Shown: piece by piece, positions 60,105 through 64,000 of the stretch | How the letters are laid out: each line of letters opens with the position of its first letter | Numbering within the stretch: position 1 is the first letter of the stretch | DNA from: Membranipora membranacea | Taxonomy: Eukaryota > Bryozoa > Gymnolaemata > Cheilostomatida > Membraniporidae | Length of the DNA stretch: 64,000 bases | Reading direction: 5' to 3' | NCBI GenBank assembly: GCA_914767715.1 | Contig: OU612073.1 | Coordinates: forward strand, 23,004,001 to 23,068,000 | The notes under the pieces: generated by a model | Told to the model about the DNA's origin: nothing | Databases searched by the model: none | Seen by the model: only the letters and a program-made list of their open reading frames with translations | Program-made: the position numbers and the translations under genes

Positions 60105-61890
60105 TATATATATACTTTTATTGTCATTCTACATCATCTTTGGGAATGTTTTTCATGCAGTGACAGAACAAAAAAGAAAAAACTTAAGCGGAGAGAAAAA
60201 ATACTCAAGTAACAAGAATTAATAGGATATAAAGTGCTTTGATAGTTGTTGTTTAAAATGAGTGAGTTTGGTTGCTGAGCGTATCTGAATTGGTAAAGAG
60301 TTAAAAGTTGTAGTGATTTTTTGTCTTAATTGATCAGTGTGATAATGTAATAGGTATCTGTCTCTAAAAAAGGTTTTAGAGCTAGCTGGAATAAAGCCTT
60401 CCAAAAGAAAGTCAGGTGCAATCAAATGCAAAATTTGGAAACCAAAAATACAGGTGAAATGACCAGCAAGGAGAGGAAAAGGAATCAGACCAAGAGATGT
60501 ATGTAAATCTCTTGTATGTATTAGATGATATGGTATGTGGCTGACATTTGCTATTAGGCGGAAAGCCCTCTTTTGGAGCAAGTATATTCTTTCAAGAATA
60601 TATTGTGGTGATAGGTTGCCATATATGCGGATGCCATATATCATATGACAAAAGACATACTGGAAATAAAAGTTACGAGATGATTTACTATCTAGGAATG
60701 CCCTGCATTTCTGGAATAATGCCAAACTTTTGTTTATTTTGATGCAAATCTGGTCTACATGATCGTCCCATGTCAATGAGTCATTCAAAGTAAAACCAAG
60801 GAGTTTGGTATTGGCATTTCGGTTTAGTTTTTTATGGTTAATTTTTAGATCTAAATCTAGAGATGTGGCTCTATGAGAGGGTTGTACAAGCATATAGTGA
60901 GATTTTTTTATGTTTATCAACATCCTATTATTCCTACACCAACTTTCTATCAAGTGTAGATCAGTATCACATAAATCATTAAGTGTATCAAAGTTGTCAG
61001 ATTTTGATACGAAAACTGTATCATCAGCGTAGGCAAATGCCTTGGAATGTAATGTGTAGGATAAAAGATCATTGACGTATATGAGGAATAAACTTGGTGC
61101 CAGAATTGAGCCTTGGGGGACACCAATGTCTATTGGAAGAATTTTTGAACTTTTTGCACCTTGTTGTATAGCTACAAATTGTGTCCTATCTGTTAGGAAA
61201 GATTTTATGAGAGAGTGCAGTTTGCCCGTTATACCATACATTGTCAATTTTTTCAGAAGAATTTTATGGTTGACGCAGTCAAAAGCTTTTTTGAAATCCA
61301 AAAACATCATAGCAACAAAGTGACCATCTGATCTGGCTGACAAACAGTCAGAAATGAGTTTGTGTAGGGAATCAACACAGGAATAACCTTCTCTAAATCC
61401 GCATTGTAATTTGTGAAGAAGTTTGTTTGTGGTGAGATATTTTTGAATTTGGTAATTCACATGTTTCTCAAAAATCTTAGATAGCACAGGAAGTATTGAT
61501 ATAGGGCGATAATTAGATGGATCTTTGATATCTCCACCCTTATGAATAGGAATTACTCTTGCGGTTTTCCACTGTGAAGGAAATACACCCTCTATTAATG
61601 CTCTATTGAACATGTCAGTTACAATGTCGCATATGTAAGGCCATGTTTTCTTCAAAACCTTAACAGATATACCATCATGACCAGTTGCTTTATTGTCAGA
61701 AATGTTTTTTAAGTATTTGAAACAAATTTCTGGAGTAAAGCGAGTCAATTGAGAAAACGTTTGGGTTGTCACTGGTCTAATCATGTTATATTCATGGGAA
61801 TCAGGGATGTCTTTGGTTATGGATTTTGCAATCGATGTAAAATGTCTGTTCAATTCATCAGGGGATAAACCACCGATATTGACCATCGGT
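60105..61890 (-). mobile_element. 5'-truncated LINE with a long intact reverse transcriptase ORF
   Basis: Minus-strand ORF 61886-60219 (555 codons) has no internal stop. Motifs in order: DPSNYRPISILPVLSKIFEK, MFLDFKKAFDCVNHKILLKK (motif A), GVPQGSILAPSLFLIYVNDL (B), KAFAYADDTVFV (C), and LLGFTLNDSLTWDDHV. This is a Jockey/CR1/L2-type reverse transcriptase, needed for target-primed reverse transcription. The endonuclease part that should precede it is missing. The 3' UTR ends in TGACAATAAAAG(TATA)n at ~60105, a microsatellite tail instead of poly-A. Shorter 3' ends of the same or a related family are at 62115-62279 and 62290-62571. Confidence 0.9.
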
Positions 61891-62114
61891 GAAATTTTAG
61901 TTTGATTGATTCCTAAAGCTTCCTTTAGGAAAGTTTGATTGATTCCTAAATCTATGACACCTACCTACCTCCTCCTCCTCCTCCTCCTCTCACAAATCAC
62001 GAATAACTATAGTAAGCATTTTTCGCCGTTTTTTTGGTTTTGTTGTCCAGATAATTATGAAAGCATTCCTGCTCAAAGAGAATTCAAATTTTATACTAAT
62101 TTATAATAATGCAG

Positions 62115-62279
62115 GTATGTATATATATACTTTTATTGTCATTCTACATCATCTTTAGGAATGCAGTATGTAGTGATTTTTTTGTCTTAATTCATCAGTG
62201 TGATAATGTAATAGGTTTTAGAGCTAGCTGGAATAAAGCCTTCCAAAAGAAAGTCAGGTGCAATCAAATGCAAAATTTG
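62115..62279 (-). mobile_element. LINE 3' end fragment, internally deleted
   Basis: Nearly the same as 60105-60435 but with an internal gap: TATATATACTTTTATTGTCA, then GTAGTGATTTTTTTGTC, then TTAGAGCTAGCTGGAATAAAG. Confidence 0.85.
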
Positions 62280-62289
62280 ACTACAAGCA

Positions 62290-62571
62290 GAGTCTATATA
62301 CTTACTTAGACCTCCATTAGACAACTTAAACCACAAAATAGCAATAAACTTTAATATTTTACCCTTTTCATTGAGAAGCACTCTTACTTTGAGTATGTTT
62401 AAGAAAAGGCTAATGCAACATTTTTTCAGTTTATTGACATAGTCTTATTTTTTTGTTGAATCTTTGTTTGTATCATTTTTTGCTTTTTTGCCATTTATAT
62501 CACATCATGAAAAACATTTGAATTAATGAATTGTTGCTGACAATAAAAGTATATATATATATATATATATA
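62290..62571 (+). mobile_element. LINE 3' end fragment, plus strand
   Basis: Plus strand encodes FNILPFSLRSTLTLSMFKKR, a typical end of a LINE ORF2 (LP...LR...S...FKK-L), then 3' UTR and TGACAATAAAAGTATATATA with a longer (TA)n tail. It lies head-to-head with the fragment at 62115-62279, tails pointing away from each other. Confidence 0.75.
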
Positions 62572-62998
62572 CAAACTATAAATGAGTCATGATGTTGGAA
62601 TGTGGGAATTCCAAAAACCACCCAAATTGGATTTCCCATAATATGATTTCCTGACTGTTTATTGGACAATGGTAATCATGGATGCCAAGACCAACACAGC
62701 TACGGTAATGCTATGATGGAAACTGATCTCATAATCAAAATTGAGGGAGCTGACTATCACTACTCACAGAGCTGCCGATCTCCTATGAATTGGTAAGGAT
62801 TCTTTCATTTTACATGCTGCTAGCAGGTCTATATTAGGGTGAATAATATACTCTGATGTAAGCCAACACCCACAGGTTAGATTATTCTTTTCAAACTGCC
62901 AGCATCTCAACATTTCTTACATGCAACATTTGTCCTTTGTAGAGGTTTGATGTGAGGCTGAGCTGAATGTATACACTATATATACACTACCGCTTATA
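62572..62998. other. Upstream region of the second RING gene
   Basis: No exon seen. TATATATACACTAC about 20 bp before the ATG at 62999 could be a TATA-like element, or just AT-rich sequence. Confidence 0.3.
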
Positions 62999-64000
62999 AT
63001 GTCTATATGTCCTATATGCTGTGAAGAGGATAGGCTTTTGAAGGAGCTGTCATGTTGTCAGGCAGGCCTATGTGTTGGATGTCTTGAGAAACTAGTAGCT
63101 AGTAACGCGTATAGGTGTCCATTCTGCAATGAGGTTGGTTATGAATCATCTCTCTCAAACAGCTTTATATGCCAGTCCTCTCTCTCTGGCTCATCACCCT
63201 GCTGTGTGCATTGCAAAAAACTTGGGGTATTTACAAGCATAGTCTCACTATAAATTCAGCCATGGATCTATCTGAAACTCCCAGAGGTTTAAAATGTCTA
63301 TGGTTACCTGAAGTTTCGGGAAACTTTAATGATCTGTAGCATTGACATTTCATTCGTTGCTGTTTCGATTGTAGGAGACTGTGCTTCCGCCAGGTGGAAC
63401 CCAGAGACTACCAGATGCAGATGTACCCACCGTTGAACCATGTAAGTCTAAAGCAATCTACGGTGAGTGGGGAATCACTCATCAATTGCATCAAACCACA
63501 TGATTACCCTACTGTCTGAAATATTACTAAATGGATAGTATTTTTATTCGCATACCATGAACTCCCTACTGTTCTTTAACCGATTATTTCTCTACTCATT
63601 CAACATGGATTACAGCAGATCATTCAGGTTTATCACACACAGACACTGGACAACTGCTCGACCTAACGTTACATAAAGCAAGGGATACACTCAGATTGGC
63701 TGAGCAAAAGGTAGGTTCTAGCGGATCTGTCTGGGTACGGTAAAAGTGAAAGTTTTGGACCTGAGTGTAATATCAGTAACATCAGCTGGAGAAATATGTA
63801 TCAAAAGCTAATTAGCCATTGCCACCACCAACTTGGATCGACAGGAATCACCTCTAGTGAAATTTGGGTTAGAATGTTATTTTCAGCTTGCTATTTGAAA
63901 TTGAGGATTTCCATAAACCGGCCCAGTCTTTTAAAATATCTTATCACATACTGGGTATAATCCTTACTCAGATTGGAAGATGCTCTTTGCAACAATGCCA
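62999..64000 (+). CDS. RING-finger gene 2, paralogue of the gene at 15618; runs off the window
   Basis: Exons 62999-63133, 63375-63441, 63616-63710 and from 63972 to the window edge, with phases 0, 1, 0 exactly as in exons 1-4 of the first RING gene. RING: C4, C7, a CCQAGLC stretch with no His at the usual third/fourth ligand place (C19 or C20), C25, C28, C40, C43. The end of exon 3 (HKARDTLRLAEQK) matches HKAKITLKLAEEK of the first gene, and exon 4 starts IGRCSLQQC against FGRCSLLQV. Exon 1 uses a weaker donor (GTTGGT). The repeats should lie beyond the window. Likely an E3 ubiquitin ligase, but zinc binding should be checked because of the altered ligand. Confidence 0.8.

Overview
This is nuclear DNA of a eukaryote, almost certainly an animal. 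It is AT-rich, the genes are split by many short GT-AG introns, there are no operons, and transposable elements of every class fill the space between genes. The genes include animal-specific types (a FAM102/EEIG1-like NT-C2 protein and a BLOC1S3-like protein). Compact introns, 3'-5' exonuclease genes of the EXD1 type in several copies, and a RING gene with KEG/Mind-bomb-like repeats make me favour a sponge or another early-branching marine invertebrate. That placement is inference, not proof.

Left part (1-21 kb). A FAM102-like gene runs off the left side on the minus strand. A six-exon BLOC1S3-like gene follows at 6.6-8.8 kb. Next is a seven-exon EXD1-like gene (A, 9.9-12.9 kb) whose whole DEDDy active site is replaced, then a broken EXD1/RING chimera (B, 13.6-13.9 kb). 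An eleven-exon gene (15.6-20.6 kb) encodes RING, coiled coil and two KEG/Mib-type repeats; its last intron holds a U2-snRNA-headed SINE.

Middle (21-34 kb). An intact EXD1-like gene (C, minus strand, 21.6-27.1 kb) has every catalytic residue and the same C-terminal CX2C-X11-CX2C finger as gene A. Its introns carry two hAT-like insertions. A two-exon fragment of a fourth copy (D, 29.9-30.7 kb) has a stop codon at a conserved Trp. Between them lies a Thr-rich mucin-like membrane protein gene on the plus strand. A hAT element with a perfect 8-bp target duplication is at 31.1-32.2 kb.

Right part (34-64 kb). This is mostly repeats: a LINE interrupted by a DIRS-gag-like ORF, a decayed BEL/Pao element with both LTRs, a ~3-kb foldback palindrome with target duplication, a segmental duplication that carries a duplicated first exon, and several LINE 3' ends. 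Real genes here are a small secreted protein with cysteine modules resembling the PCSK9 C-terminal domain (47.8-50.3 kb) and, at the right edge, a second gene of the RING family.

Taken together, EXD1-like exonuclease genes and RING/KEG genes are interleaved and both families have duplicated, decayed and recombined here. This is the most distinctive feature of the window. Whether the two families work together cannot be told from sequence. All exon models were built by eye from reading frame and splice sites. The models for EXD1-A, EXD1-C, the RING gene, BLOC1S3 and the PCSK9-like gene keep phase from ATG to stop across every junction.
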